DNA of 64,000 nucleotides from Leifsonia poae (GTDB lineage Bacteria; Actinomycetota; Actinomycetes; Actinomycetales; Microbacteriaceae): contig NZ_BSEN01000001.1 of assembly GCF_027921845.1 (NCBI RefSeq), forward strand, positions 430,014-494,013, given 5' to 3'. This document shows positions 1 to 9,244 of the stretch, piece by piece. The translations under genes and the position numbers were made by a program. Each line of letters starts with the position of its first letter. Position 1 is the stretch's first letter. The notes under the pieces are model-generated. The model did not search any database. It saw nothing but the letters and a program-made list of their open reading frames with translations, and was not told the DNA's origin.

Positions 1-87
1 CTGCAGCGATACCGGCCGTAGCGGCACGGCACAGCACGGCCCGGCCCGGCCCGGCACAGCCTGGCGCGCGGCGCGGCGCGGCGCGGG

Positions 88-192
88 TCAGCTCAGCCGG
101 CGCTCCTCGGCCTCCTCCTCGCGGCGCTTCTCCTCGTCGCGGCGCTCCTGCTCCTTCTGGATCTCTTCTTCACGCGGGGTCTTGTTCGTCAT
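88..192 (-). CDS. 34-residue highly charged microprotein
   Basis: A short frame preceded by a near-perfect ribosome binding site (GAGGAGGACACC directly before ATG on the minus strand). The product is 34 residues, almost entirely Glu, Arg, Lys and Gln after an MTNKTP start, and should form a single charged helix. There is no membrane segment or cysteine. It is divergent from the epoxide hydrolase and separated from it by about 217 bp. I recognise no family. The strong Shine-Dalgarno sequence is the main reason to believe it; charged-repeat composition can also arise by chance in GC-rich DNA. Confidence 0.6.
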   Translation of the reverse strand: MTNKTPREEEIQKEQERRDEEKRREEEAEERRLS

Positions 193-409
193 GGTGTCCT
201 CCTCGCCCCATTGTGCTCCTCGACGGCTCTGGCGTCACTCGAGCCGCGCATGACCGAAAGAGGGTGAGGGGTTCTCCCCAGCGCCGCCGCGATCCCGTCT
301 CGGATTGTGAGGGGTGCCCCGGATGCAGCCCCGCACCGTGCAGCGGAAGAGTCGGTCACGGCGGCGAGCGCATCCCGATCCGTCGCCCCCGAATCCCGAG
401 GAGACGACC

Positions 410-1630
410 ATGACCATCACCACCCCGCGTTCCGACGCGGGCCAGAGCGACGACCGCTCTGCCATCCGCCCCTTCAGCGTCTCGATCCCCCAGGCCGATC
501 TCGACGACCTGCACCGCCGCGTACGGGAGACGCGCTGGCCCGACAAGGAGCTCGTCGACGACGCGTCGCAAGGCGTTCAGCTCCAGGTCGTGCAGCAGCT
601 CGCAGAGCACTGGACGGACGCGCATGACTGGCGCGCGGTCGAAGCCCGCCTCAACGCACTCCCGCAGTTCGTCACCGAGATCGACGGGGTCGACATCCAC
701 TTCATCCACGTGCGGTCGCAGCACGAGAACGCGCTGCCGTTGATCGTCACCCACGGCTGGCCCGGGTCGATCATCGAGCAGCTGAAGATCGTCGGTCCGC
801 TCACCGACCCGACGGCGTACGGCGCCAGCGCGGAGGACGCGTTCGACCTCGTCATTCCCTCGCTCCCGGGTCACGGCTTCTCCGGCATTCCGCGGGAGCT
901 CGGCTGGGACCCCATCCGGATCGCCCGCGCCTGGAGCGAGCTGATGCAGCGTCTCGGCTACGACCGCTACGTCGCTCAGGGCGGGGACTGGGGCAACGCC
1001 GTCACGGAGCAGCTGGCGCTGCTGACGCCTCCCGGCCTGATCGGCATCCACACGAACATGGCGGCCACCGTGCCCGACGCCATCCAGGCGGCACTCGACA
1101 ACCACGAACCGGCCCCGGCCGATCTCTCCGACGAGGAGCGCGGGGCGTGGGATCAACTGGAGTTCTTCTACGCGCACGGGCTCTCCTACGCCCAGGAGAT
1201 GAGCAACCGGCCCCAGACGCTGTACGGGATCGCGGACTCGCCGGTGGGGCTCGCGGCGTGGATGCTCGACCACGACGCCCGCAGCTACGACCTGATCGCA
1301 CGCGTCTTCGCCGGCGGGTCGGAGGGGCTGACGCGCGACGACATCCTCGACAACGTGACGCTCTACTGGCTCACCAACACGGCGGTCTCCTCCGCACGGC
1401 TGTACTGGGAGAGCAAGCTCCCCTTCTTCGCGCCGAAGGGTGTGACGCTCCCGGTCGGCGTCAGTGTGTTCCCCGACGAGATCTACGCGGCGCCGCGCAG
1501 CTGGGCGACGCAGGCGTACCCGAACCTGATCCACTTCAACCGGCTCGACCGCGGCGGCCACTTCGCGGCCTGGGAGCAGCCCGAGCTGTTCTCGCAGGAG
1601 CTGCGCGCCGCCTTCCGGTCACTGCGGTGA
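410..1630 (+). CDS. Epoxide hydrolase (alpha/beta hydrolase with EHN N-terminal domain)
   Basis: A 406-residue cytosolic epoxide hydrolase of the microsomal-type family, opening epoxides to diols. The N-terminal EHN region covers about residues 20-130. The oxyanion motif HGWP is at 115-118. The nucleophile motif GGDWG is at 191-195, with the nucleophile Asp193. The catalytic His lies in the C-terminal GGHFAAWEQP segment (about His384). The start at 410 is chosen because GAGGAGA lies just upstream; in-frame ATGs further 5' have no such site. The stop overlaps the start of the next gene (GTGA), so the two are co-translated. The natural substrate is unknown. Confidence 0.9.
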   Translation: MTITTPRSDAGQSDDRSAIRPFSVSIPQADLDDLHRRVRETRWPDKELVDDASQGVQLQVVQQLAEHWTDAHDWRAVEARLNALPQFVTEIDGVDIHFIHVRSQHENALPLIVTHGWPGSIIEQLKIVGPLTDPTAYGASAEDAFDLVIPSLPGHGFSGIPRELGWDPIRIARAWSELMQRLGYDRYVAQGGDWGNAVTEQLALLTPPGLIGIHTNMAATVPDAIQAALDNHEPAPADLSDEERGAWDQLEFFYAHGLSYAQEMSNRPQTLYGIADSPVGLAAWMLDHDARSYDLIARVFAGGSEGLTRDDILDNVTLYWLTNTAVSSARLYWESKLPFFAPKGVTLPVGVSVFPDEIYAAPRSWATQAYPNLIHFNRLDRGGHFAAWEQPELFSQELRAAFRSLR

Positions 1631-2649
1631 GCGGCCTGTTCCGTTCCATCGCGCATCGGCCGGCGGATGGCGGAAGAACGCTCCCCGATGAGGGGCGGCT
1701 CGCACCGTTCGACCGGGCGACCGGCTGGATCGGCTCCGCACCGCTGACACCGGAGGCGCTGCGCGGGCGGGTGGTGCTGGTCGACTTCTGGACGTACACC
1801 TGCGTCAACTGGCTGCGCACGCTGCCCTACCTCCGCGCGTGGAACGCGAAATACGCGGATGCCGGGCTGACCATCGTCGGCGTTCACACCCCGGAGTTCG
1901 GCTTCGAGCACGACGTGGCGAATGTCACGGCCCACGCACGCGCGCTCGGCGTCGAGTATCCGGTCGCCCTCGACGCCGACTACGGGGTGTGGGACGACTT
2001 CGCGAACCGCTACTGGCCGGCGCTCTACCTCGCCGATGCGGCGGGGCGCATCCGGTACCACCACTTCGGCGAGGGCGAGTACGCGATGACCGAGATGGTG
2101 ATCCAGCAGTTGCTTGCCGACGCGGGTGCACCGGATACCGGACCCGACCTCGTCGCGGTCGAACCGCGCGGCTTGGAGGTCGCCGCCGACTGGTCGACGC
2201 TGCGTTCGCCCGAGTCGTATCTCGGGTACGGGCAGAGCAGCGGCTTCGTTTCGGAGGACGCCGACCTCTACGACCGCGCCCACGTGTACGCCGGGCACGA
2301 GCGGCTTCGGCTCAACGAGTGGGACCTCACCGGCGACTGGACCGTGTCACGGCACGCAGCCGTGGTGAACGAGGGCGGCGGCCGGATCTCGTTCGCGTTC
2401 CAGGCGCGCGACGTGAACCTGGTGGTCGCGCCGTCGGCCTCCGGCTCAGCGATCCCGGTGCGCGTGACCCTCGACGGGCGGCCTCCCGGCCGCGCGCACG
2501 GGACCGACGTCGATGACGACGGCCGCGGCGTGATCGACAGCCCGGGCACGTACCAGCTCATCCGCCAGCCGGATGCCGTCGCCGAGCGCGTGGTCGGGAT
2601 CGAGTTCCCCGAAGCCGGGGCGGCGGCGTACTGCATGACCTTCGGCTGA
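1627..2649 (+). CDS. Soluble DipZ-like thioredoxin-fold protein with CVNW active site
   Basis: A GTG start inside the GTGA overlap with the epoxide hydrolase stop gives 340 residues. The N-terminal half is a thioredoxin/redoxin fold closely resembling the periplasmic part of DipZ (FWTYTC, GVHTPEFGFE, NRYWPALYL). The C-terminal half resembles the DipZ C-terminal beta domain. The normal CxxC is CVNW here (residues 59-62), so the resolving cysteine is missing. There is no signal peptide or membrane segment, unlike the full DipZ at 55824-57656. It may be a monothiol redoxin or a redox-inactive paralogue. Coupling to an epoxide hydrolase suggests a protective or detoxifying role (inference). Confidence 0.85.
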   Translation: MSGLFRSIAHRPADGGRTLPDEGRLAPFDRATGWIGSAPLTPEALRGRVVLVDFWTYTCVNWLRTLPYLRAWNAKYADAGLTIVGVHTPEFGFEHDVANVTAHARALGVEYPVALDADYGVWDDFANRYWPALYLADAAGRIRYHHFGEGEYAMTEMVIQQLLADAGAPDTGPDLVAVEPRGLEVAADWSTLRSPESYLGYGQSSGFVSEDADLYDRAHVYAGHERLRLNEWDLTGDWTVSRHAAVVNEGGGRISFAFQARDVNLVVAPSASGSAIPVRVTLDGRPPGRAHGTDVDDDGRGVIDSPGTYQLIRQPDAVAERVVGIEFPEAGAAAYCMTFG

Positions 2650-2664
2650 CGGGGCCCGAGCGGT

Positions 2665-3654
2665 TCACCCCACGCCGTGCCGGAGTGCGAAGGCGGTCGC
2701 CTCGCTGCGGCGTGCCACCCCGATCTTGCGGTACAGGCTCGTGATGTGGCGCTCGACCGTGCGGTCGCTCAGCCACATCACGCCGGCGATCTCTTTGTTG
2801 CTGAGGCCCTGCGCGAGGAGGCCGAGCACTTCGAGCTCCCGAGGTGTCAGGCGCAGCAGGGCGGTGCGCGCCGGGGCGCGTCCCGCCGGATCTCCGGGTG
2901 CCGCGGTGGCGACAGCGCCGGCCACGCGACCGGAGGGCCGCGATCCGGAGGCTGCATCGAGCTCGGCGACGAGCCGGGATGCCTCCCGGACCCGTCTCGC
3001 CATCGCGGCGAGCGATGGTTCCACGTCGTCCACCAGGGTGCGGAGCACCTCGTTCTGCCGCAGCAGCAGCTCCTCGGCCTCTGCCCGTGCGCCGTGCTCC
3101 GTGGCGAGCCGCCGAGCCGTGTGGATGGCGATCGCCGCCTGGCTCACGGCGACCCGCAGCAGGTGAGTCTCCATCTCGGTCGGGAATCCGTCCCGTCGGG
3201 CCGACACCGAAACGCGGGCGCTCTCCCAGGGAAGCGCGAGCCGCACGCTCACGACCGAGAGCACCCCTCGCGCCGGCAGCCGGACGACGCAGGTCGTGAC
3301 GCCGGACGCCGGCACGTCGTCCTCGTCGAACGCGCCCACCAGCTCGGCCGGGGGCTGCTCCCCCGACGGGCGCCAGAGCTCGAGTGGATGCTCGGCCCTG
3401 GGGTCGTCGAAGCGCACGTACGCGCCCTCGAGACGCAGCATGCCGAACAGCACGCTCAGGAGGCCAGTGGCGATCTCCGGGGGTTCGTGATCCACCCACA
3501 ATGCGGGCAGCGCGAGGAGCGCTCCCATCTCGCGCAGCCACCGCTGCGTGTCCGCCGCGGAGTCGTCGGGCGCGGCTCGGTCGGTCGCTCGGTCCGTGAC
3601 CGCCTCCGGGGGCCCCGCGGCGGGCACGCGCTCGTCAACTGCCATGGTCGCCAT
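2665..3654 (-). CDS. LuxR-family transcriptional regulator with GAF-like sensor
   Basis: A 329-residue regulator, convergent with the thioredoxin-like gene. Residues about 40-185 look like a GAF-type sensor domain, followed by a helical linker. The C-terminal 65 residues are a clear LuxR/FixJ helix-turn-helix (LTPRELEVLGLLAQGLSNKEIA, with DRTVERHI as the recognition helix). No receiver domain is visible, so it probably senses a small molecule rather than phosphorylation. Two ATGs lie close together (3654 and 3645) without a strong ribosome binding site, so the start is uncertain by a few codons. It faces an AraC gene across a 225-bp gap. Its target is unknown. Confidence 0.82.
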   Translation of the reverse strand: MATMAVDERVPAAGPPEAVTDRATDRAAPDDSAADTQRWLREMGALLALPALWVDHEPPEIATGLLSVLFGMLRLEGAYVRFDDPRAEHPLELWRPSGEQPPAELVGAFDEDDVPASGVTTCVVRLPARGVLSVVSVRLALPWESARVSVSARRDGFPTEMETHLLRVAVSQAAIAIHTARRLATEHGARAEAEELLLRQNEVLRTLVDDVEPSLAAMARRVREASRLVAELDAASGSRPSGRVAGAVATAAPGDPAGRAPARTALLRLTPRELEVLGLLAQGLSNKEIAGVMWLSDRTVERHITSLYRKIGVARRSEATAFALRHGVG

Positions 3655-3879
3655 CTCGATTCACGAGGTCGGGTCGTCCCGTGCGCAGAGCCCGCGGCCT
3701 GAGTCGATTCACCGACGAAACGCCGACCGGCTGAGGTGAAGCTCCGAGGTCTGCAGGTTAGCGCAGGGCGGTTGCCGCGCACAACGCTCGCGAGACGCCC
3801 GACGGGCCTGCATCCGGTGACCGCCCGCGCACCGTCGTCGTGCGGGAATGCGCGCATCCCGTCGGTGGTTCGTTCCTTC

Positions 3880-4743
3880 ATGACACTCGCGGCGGTCACG
3901 GAGGACACGAGCCTCGAGCGCGCCCTCGCGACGCTCGAATGGCGCCTGCTCGAGGCGAGCCGCGTCGAGCTCCCCGAACTGCGGCAAACGACCCTTCCCG
4001 GCGGCACGATGCGCTTCCACTACGTGGTCACCGGATCGCTCGACCTGCGCACGCCGGGCGAGAGTCTGACCCTCCGAGCGGGCGACTTCGTGCTGCTCAG
4101 CGGAGTCGCGCCGCATGTGGTGACGGCCGCCGAACCGGCCGTCGTCGTCACCGGCGCCCTCCAATGCGCCGGATGCGACACCACCCGGCTGGTCGGCGTG
4201 CTGCCCGACGTGCTCGTCGCCTGCGGCTTCAGCACCCGCGATCCCGACATGGCCCAGCTCGTCGAGATCCTCGTGCGCGAGGTCGCCGGTAGCGACGGGC
4301 GGCCGGGGTCGAGCGTCATCGCCGATCGGTTCGCGACCCTCATCGCTTCGGCCGCCGTGCGGTCGTGGGCCGAGAACGGCGGTGCGCTCGAGTCGTGGCT
4401 CGTGGGGCAGCGCGACCCGCACATCGCGCGCGCGATCGAGGCGATGCGGGGTGACCCCGGCAATGCCTGGACCCTCGAGAGCCTCGCGCGGGTCGCCCGC
4501 TCCTCGCGGTCCGTCTTCGCCGGCCGGTTCCGTGAGCTCGTCGGCGAGTCGCCGACCCGCTATCTCACCGCCCTGCGGATGGAGCAGGCCGAGCGCCTCC
4601 TCCGGAGCGAACGCCTGACCATCGGCGAGGCAGCGCAACGTCTCGGCTACGGCTCCGACGCCGCGTTCAGCCGCGCCTTCCGCCGTCACGCCGGCGAGAG
4701 CCCGGCGACGTGGCGGCGCCGGGCCCTGCAGCCGAACCCCTAG
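3880..4743 (+). CDS. AraC-family regulator with N-terminal cupin domain
   Basis: About 287 residues from ATG 3880. The N-terminal half is a cupin-type ligand domain (GTMRFHYVVTGSL, GDFVLLSGVAPHVV) of the class found in AraC regulators of small hydrophobic ligands. The C-terminal ~100 residues hold the double helix-turn-helix, including RAIEAMRGDPGNAWTLESLA and IGEAAQRLGYGSDAAFSRAFRR. The frame is open further upstream to 3736, but homology begins near MTLAAVTED. No strong ribosome binding site was found, so translation may be leaderless or start elsewhere. Its stop TAG overlaps the stop of the convergent AraC gene in a CTAG palindrome. Confidence 0.8.
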   Translation: MTLAAVTEDTSLERALATLEWRLLEASRVELPELRQTTLPGGTMRFHYVVTGSLDLRTPGESLTLRAGDFVLLSGVAPHVVTAAEPAVVVTGALQCAGCDTTRLVGVLPDVLVACGFSTRDPDMAQLVEILVREVAGSDGRPGSSVIADRFATLIASAAVRSWAENGGALESWLVGQRDPHIARAIEAMRGDPGNAWTLESLARVARSSRSVFAGRFRELVGESPTRYLTALRMEQAERLLRSERLTIGEAAQRLGYGSDAAFSRAFRRHAGESPATWRRRALQPNP

Positions 4744-5591
4744 TCCCCCGGAGCAGCGCTCTGCCGGCCGGCCCGATAGCGGCCGGGGGTGGTGCCGATG
4801 ATGGCGGCGAAGGCCGCGATGAACGTGCTCGGATTGGCCCATCCGCAGGCGTGCGCGGTCTGCGTGGTGTCGTGACCCTCGGCCAGCAGCACGAGCGCGT
4901 GGTAGATGCGTAGCTGAGTGCGCCACTCGTAGAAGGTCATGCCGAGCTCGTCGTGCAGCAGCCGGCTGAGCGTGCGGGAACTCGCACCGATCGTGCGGCC
5001 GAGTTCGGCCAGCGACGCGTTGTCCGCCGGACGTTCGGACAGCAGCCGCGCCATCGCCTGCAGCCGGTCATCCTGCGGTTCGGGAAAGTGCAGCGGCTGC
5101 TCCTGCGCCTCCCAGAGCTCGTCCACGAGCACCCGGAGGAGGCGCGAGCCCGCGGCGCTGGGGTGCGCCGGGGCGGAGCGGTCGTCGTTCCCGGGCCCGG
5201 TCAGAGCGAGCAGGATCTCGCGCGCGATGCCGGAGGCGAGGAACACGGCGGGACGGTCGGGCAGGTGCCGCGCGAGTGCCGGCTCGAGGAACACGATCCG
5301 CATATCGGTGTCGCCGTGGGCCTCGTGCCGGTGGCTGTACCCGGCGGGGGTCCATGCCACCCGGTTCGCCGGGACGATCGACGTGCCGCGGTCGGTGTGA
5401 ACCGCCAGCACGCCGGAGGCCGCGTAGACCAGGTGGCCGCGTTCGTGCGACTGCAGCGCGCTCACGCCGCCGGACGGCCACAGATGGCGTCCGCCCGACG
5501 GCCAGATGTGCGACGACTCCGGCTGTGCCGCGGGAGTTCGGCTGCTTCGGCTGCTTCGGCTGCTGAGGTTGCGTTGGCGGCGAGCGATCAT
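4740..5591 (-). CDS. AraC-family regulator, divergent from an alpha/beta hydrolase
   Basis: About 283 residues from ATG 5591 (MIARRQ). After a Ser/Arg-rich N-terminus made by three imperfect 9-bp repeats near 5540, there is an AraC cupin ligand-binding domain (HERGHLVYAASGVLAVHTD, VAWTPAGYSHRHEAHG). The C-terminal AraC DNA-binding domain follows (GASSRTLSRLLHDELGMTFY, ANPSTFIAAFAAIIGTTPGR). The gene is divergent from the hydrolase at 5670 across a 78-bp gap, the usual arrangement of an AraC regulator and its target. An in-frame open stretch continues upstream, so the start is a best guess from homology. Confidence 0.82.
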   Translation of the reverse strand: MIARRQRNLSSRSSRSSRTPAAQPESSHIWPSGGRHLWPSGGVSALQSHERGHLVYAASGVLAVHTDRGTSIVPANRVAWTPAGYSHRHEAHGDTDMRIVFLEPALARHLPDRPAVFLASGIAREILLALTGPGNDDRSAPAHPSAAGSRLLRVLVDELWEAQEQPLHFPEPQDDRLQAMARLLSERPADNASLAELGRTIGASSRTLSRLLHDELGMTFYEWRTQLRIYHALVLLAEGHDTTQTAHACGWANPSTFIAAFAAIIGTTPGRYRAGRQSAAPGD

Positions 5592-5669
5592 GATGTGGCA
5601 GTTTATCGGTAGCACGCCAGCGGCCGATCTGATGGGCTGGATCCACGGATCGAAAGCAGGGAGAAACCG

Positions 5670-6341
5670 ATGGAGACGTTCGTACTCATACCTGGTGCGT
5701 GGCATGGAGCCTGGGCCTTCGAGGGGGTCATCCCCCTGCTGGAGCGCGCCGGTCACGCCGTGCACGCGCTGACGCTGACCGGGCTGCGGCCGGATGACGA
5801 CGAAACAACGGTCGCGACCGCCACCCTCGACACGCACGCCGACGACGTGCTGGCACTCCTGGATCGTGAGCACCTCACCGGGGTGACGCTGGTCGGCCAC
5901 AGCTACGGCGGGATGGTCATCGCCGCCGCCGCCGACCGCGCGGGCGGTCGGGTGTCACGGCTGGTGCACCTCGACGCGTACGTGCCCAGCGACGGCGACT
6001 CGTGCTGGTCGTCGACCACCGAGGCGTACCGGCAGGCGTTCGCAGCCGGGGCTGCCGGCACCGGATACGCGGTGCGTCCGCCCGACCGTCCTGGCCGCGA
6101 CCAACGCCGCCGCCCGCATCCCATCGCCTCGCTCCTGCAGGCGGTGCGGCTCACCGGCGCGGTCGGCCGGGTCCCCCGCCGCGAATTCGTGTACTGCTCC
6201 GGATGGGAGGGCACGCCCTTCACCGGCCTCCGGGCCCGACTCGCTGCGGATCCGGACTGGCGCGTCCACGACCTCCCGACCGCCCACGACGCCATGCGCG
6301 AGGCTCCGGGAGCGGTCGCCGACCTGTTGCTCGGGAGCTGA
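5670..6341 (+). CDS. Alpha/beta hydrolase
   Basis: A 223-residue single-domain alpha/beta hydrolase. The oxyanion segment PGAWHGAW is near residues 9-15, the nucleophile elbow GHSYGG puts Ser at 78, and a C-terminal DLPTAHDAM places the likely catalytic His at about 206. It has no signal peptide, so it is cytosolic. It resembles the small esterase/salicylate-hydrolase-like group; the substrate cannot be named. GGGAGAAA lies a few bases before the ATG. The divergent AraC gene 78 bp upstream is the likely regulator (inference from arrangement). Confidence 0.85.
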   Translation: METFVLIPGAWHGAWAFEGVIPLLERAGHAVHALTLTGLRPDDDETTVATATLDTHADDVLALLDREHLTGVTLVGHSYGGMVIAAAADRAGGRVSRLVHLDAYVPSDGDSCWSSTTEAYRQAFAAGAAGTGYAVRPPDRPGRDQRRRPHPIASLLQAVRLTGAVGRVPRREFVYCSGWEGTPFTGLRARLAADPDWRVHDLPTAHDAMREAPGAVADLLLGS

Positions 6342-6366
6342 CCGGGCGGGCGGGCGACCGCGGCGG

Positions 6367-7623
6367 CTACGCCTGCGCCGTGCCGGTCGCCGCGCTGTTC
6401 GCCGCGCCGTTCGCCTGGTCGGCCGCCGTTCGCACGCGGCCGCGGCTGACCGTGCCGAGCAGCACCCCGCCGAGCACCGCGGAGACCGCCCCGGAGACGA
6501 GCGTCGCCTCCACCCCCGCGCCGTCCACCAGCAGACCGCCGAGGGCGGCGCCGAGCGTGATCGCGGTCTGGAAGCCCGCCACCACCAGTCCGCCGGCTGC
6601 CTCCATCCGATCGGGCTCGACGCGGGCCGACCAGGTCTGCACCAGCGTGGGCACGCCGCCGAACGCGAAGCCCCAGAGCCCGACCGCGACGAACGCGAGC
6701 GGCACGATCCCGGGCAGGATCGCGAACGTCGCCACCGCCACCCCGAGGATGGCCGGCATCAGCACGAGCGCCAGCCTCAGCCGGCGATCGGCCAGGATTC
6801 CCGCCACGAGGTTGCCCACGAAACCGCCGGCCCCGTAGATCGCCAGCAGCAGGGCGAGTCCACCCGCCGTGAGGTCCGGGATCTCCGCCGAACCGAGCCG
6901 GATGTACGTGAAGCCGGCGAAGTGACCGCCCGCGAGAAGGATGACGGCGACCAGCCCCACGATCATCACCGGCGACCGGAGCGTGTCGACCAGCGACCGG
7001 AATCCCGCCTCCTTCGCCGCTGCCACCGGCGGTAGGCAGACGAACAGGATCACCGCGGCGACCAGCGCAACGATCGCCACCGACAGGAACACCGCGCGCC
7101 ATCCCCACACCGCACCCAGGAAGGCGCCGAGCGGCACCGCGACGACCGTCGCCATCGAGACCCCGGTGTTCACGATCATCATCGCCCGTCCGAGGTGCGC
7201 CGCCGGCACCAGCCGTGCCGTCACGGCGAGCGCCATCGACCAGTACCCCGAGATCGCCACGCCCAGCAGCACCCGGGCCGCGAGGAGCATCCAGAACTCC
7301 GGAGCGACGGCCACGAGCAGGTTGGACACCGCGGCGAGCAGCGCCAGACCCACCATCAGGTAGCGCCGGTTCAGCCGAGGAAAGAGCAGTCCGACGCCGG
7401 GTCCGGCGACGATCCCGATGATCGCGGTCGCGGTCACCGCCTGCCCGGCCGTGCCGTCGGACACGCCGAGCTCGGCCGCGAGCGGCGAGAGCAGGCTCGC
7501 GGGCAGGAACTCGCTCGTGACGAGGGCGAAGATCCCGAACATGAGCGCGACGACGCCCAGCCAGGAGGAGCGTCGCGCAGGCGCGCTCTCGAGTGCGTGC
7601 AGGGAGGCGGTATCGACGGACAT
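6367..7623 (-). CDS. MFS transporter, DHA1 (AraJ/NepI-like) family
   Basis: A 418-residue major facilitator protein with about 12 predicted membrane segments. The N-terminal half carries LVTSEFLPASLLSPLAAELG, typical of DHA1 exporters of sugars, nucleosides or arabinose-like compounds. ATG 7623 is chosen because GAGG precedes it and the first membrane segment starts about 20 residues later; the frame upstream is open but has no hydrophobic or conserved sequence. It is divergent from the amidase gene (GTG 7762), with 138 bp between starts. Direction of transport is probably export (family knowledge); substrate unknown. Confidence 0.87.
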   Translation of the reverse strand: MSVDTASLHALESAPARRSSWLGVVALMFGIFALVTSEFLPASLLSPLAAELGVSDGTAGQAVTATAIIGIVAGPGVGLLFPRLNRRYLMVGLALLAAVSNLLVAVAPEFWMLLAARVLLGVAISGYWSMALAVTARLVPAAHLGRAMMIVNTGVSMATVVAVPLGAFLGAVWGWRAVFLSVAIVALVAAVILFVCLPPVAAAKEAGFRSLVDTLRSPVMIVGLVAVILLAGGHFAGFTYIRLGSAEIPDLTAGGLALLLAIYGAGGFVGNLVAGILADRRLRLALVLMPAILGVAVATFAILPGIVPLAFVAVGLWGFAFGGVPTLVQTWSARVEPDRMEAAGGLVVAGFQTAITLGAALGGLLVDGAGVEATLVSGAVSAVLGGVLLGTVSRGRVRTAADQANGAANSAATGTAQA

Positions 7624-7761
7624 GACCTCAGCCTCGCGCACGCGCGACGCGTGCGCCTGACCGAGCGTCCCGCGCGCTTGATCGAGCGTCCTGGATGCGA
7701 GCGAAGCCTCGGCCTTTCGCGCGCCCGCGGAGCGCATGCCGCCGATCGCTAGCATTGGTCC

Positions 7762-9228
7762 GTGGAGTGGGGTTTCCTTTCGGCGCACGAACTCACGGCC
7801 GCCTTGCGTTCCGGCGAGGTGACGTCGGTGGAGCTGACCGACGACGCGATCTCCCGTATCGAGCGGGATGACCCAGCCATCAACGCGATCTGCGTGCCGG
7901 ACTTCGACCGCGCACGTGCGGCCGCGCGCCGAGCCGACGAAGCGCTGGCCTGTGGCGAGGACCGACCGCTGCTCGGCCTCCCGGTGACGGTCAAAGAGTC
8001 GTACAACGTCACCGGCCTTCCGACGACCTGGGGGATGCCGCGCTTCGCCGACTATCAGCCGACCGAGGACGCGGTCGTGGTGTCGCGTCTGAAGGCAGCG
8101 GGCGCCGTCATTCTAGGCAAGACGAATGTGCCGTACATGCTGCAGGACTGGCAGAGCTTCAACGAGCTCTACGGCACCACCAACAACCCGTGGGATCTCG
8201 GCCGCACACCGGGCGGATCCTCCGGCGGCTCGGCGGCAGCGCTGGCGGCGGGATTCGGCGCGCTCTCGGTCGGCTCCGACCTCGCCGGCTCGCTACGCAA
8301 CCCGGCCCACTTCTGCGGCGTCTACGCGCACAAGCCGACCTTCGGACTCGTCGCGACCCGTGGCATGGTGCCCCCGCCCGCCCCCGCACTCCCGGTCGAG
8401 GGGGACCTCGGCGTCTGCGGACCGATGGCCCGCACCGCCCGCGACCTCACCCTGCTGCTCGATGTGATGGCGGGACCGGACCCGCTCACGCTCGGCGTTG
8501 CCTACGACCTGAACCTGCCTCCCGCTCGCCACGAGAGACTCTCCGACTTCCGCGTTCTGGTTCTCGACGAGCATCCGCTCGTTGCGACCGGTTCCGCGGT
8601 GCGGGACGGGGTGAACCGGGTCGCTGCCGCGCTCGCGGACGCCGGAGCCCGCGTCGAGCGCCACAGCCTGCTCCTGCCCGATCTGGCCGAGGCCGCCACG
8701 CTCTACGCGCTGCTGATGTTCTCGAACACCGGAGCGCGCATCCCGCCCAGGGGATACGAGCAGCTGCGAACCCTCGCCGGCGGCCTCAGCGCTGAGGACA
8801 CGAGCCTCAGTGCCGCCCGGGTCCGCGGCATGGTCCTCAGCCATCGCGACTTCATCGAGGCCGACAGCCGCCGGGAACTGCACCGCCAGGGCTGGCGACA
8901 GTTCTTCGCGGAGTTCGACGCCGTCGTCTGCCCGATCACGTCAACACCTGCGTTCCCGCACGACCACACTCCCGACCGCGGCGACAGGCAGATCCTCATC
9001 GACGGAGTCGAGCAGCCATACTCCGACCAGTCCGTGTGGGCGGGCCTCGCCACCATGGCCGGGCTGCCCGCCACCGCGATCCCTGCCGGCCGGTCCCCCG
9101 AAGGGCTGCCCGTCGGTGTGCAGCTCATCGGCCCCATGTTCGAGGACCGCACCACACTGCGGCTCGCGGAGCTGCTGGAGCAGACGATCGGCGGCTTCGA
9201 GCGGCCGCAGGTCGAGCGGCCTCAGTAG
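7762..9228 (+). CDS. Amidase (amidase-signature family)
   Basis: A 488-residue amidase-signature hydrolase. The complete Ser-cisSer-Lys triad is visible: Lys78 in VTVKES, cis-Ser153 in PGGSSGGS and the nucleophile Ser177 in GSDLAGSLR, with the family's 24-residue spacing between the two serines. It hydrolyses an amide bond in a small substrate, not identifiable here. It could also be an aryl-acylamidase or GatA-like paralogue, but no GatB or GatC lies nearby. It starts with GTG. The divergent MFS exporter may share its promoter region. Confidence 0.9.
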   Translation: MEWGFLSAHELTAALRSGEVTSVELTDDAISRIERDDPAINAICVPDFDRARAAARRADEALACGEDRPLLGLPVTVKESYNVTGLPTTWGMPRFADYQPTEDAVVVSRLKAAGAVILGKTNVPYMLQDWQSFNELYGTTNNPWDLGRTPGGSSGGSAAALAAGFGALSVGSDLAGSLRNPAHFCGVYAHKPTFGLVATRGMVPPPAPALPVEGDLGVCGPMARTARDLTLLLDVMAGPDPLTLGVAYDLNLPPARHERLSDFRVLVLDEHPLVATGSAVRDGVNRVAAALADAGARVERHSLLLPDLAEAATLYALLMFSNTGARIPPRGYEQLRTLAGGLSAEDTSLSAARVRGMVLSHRDFIEADSRRELHRQGWRQFFAEFDAVVCPITSTPAFPHDHTPDRGDRQILIDGVEQPYSDQSVWAGLATMAGLPATAIPAGRSPEGLPVGVQLIGPMFEDRTTLRLAELLEQTIGGFERPQVERPQ

Positions 9229-9244
9229 GAAGCGGGGTAGGCCG

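Noticed and set aside
1-87. GC-rich short repeats (CGGCACGG/CGGCCC, GCGCG) at the window start
   Set aside because: Low-complexity sequence with no clear hairpin or gene beyond the microprotein's 3' end.
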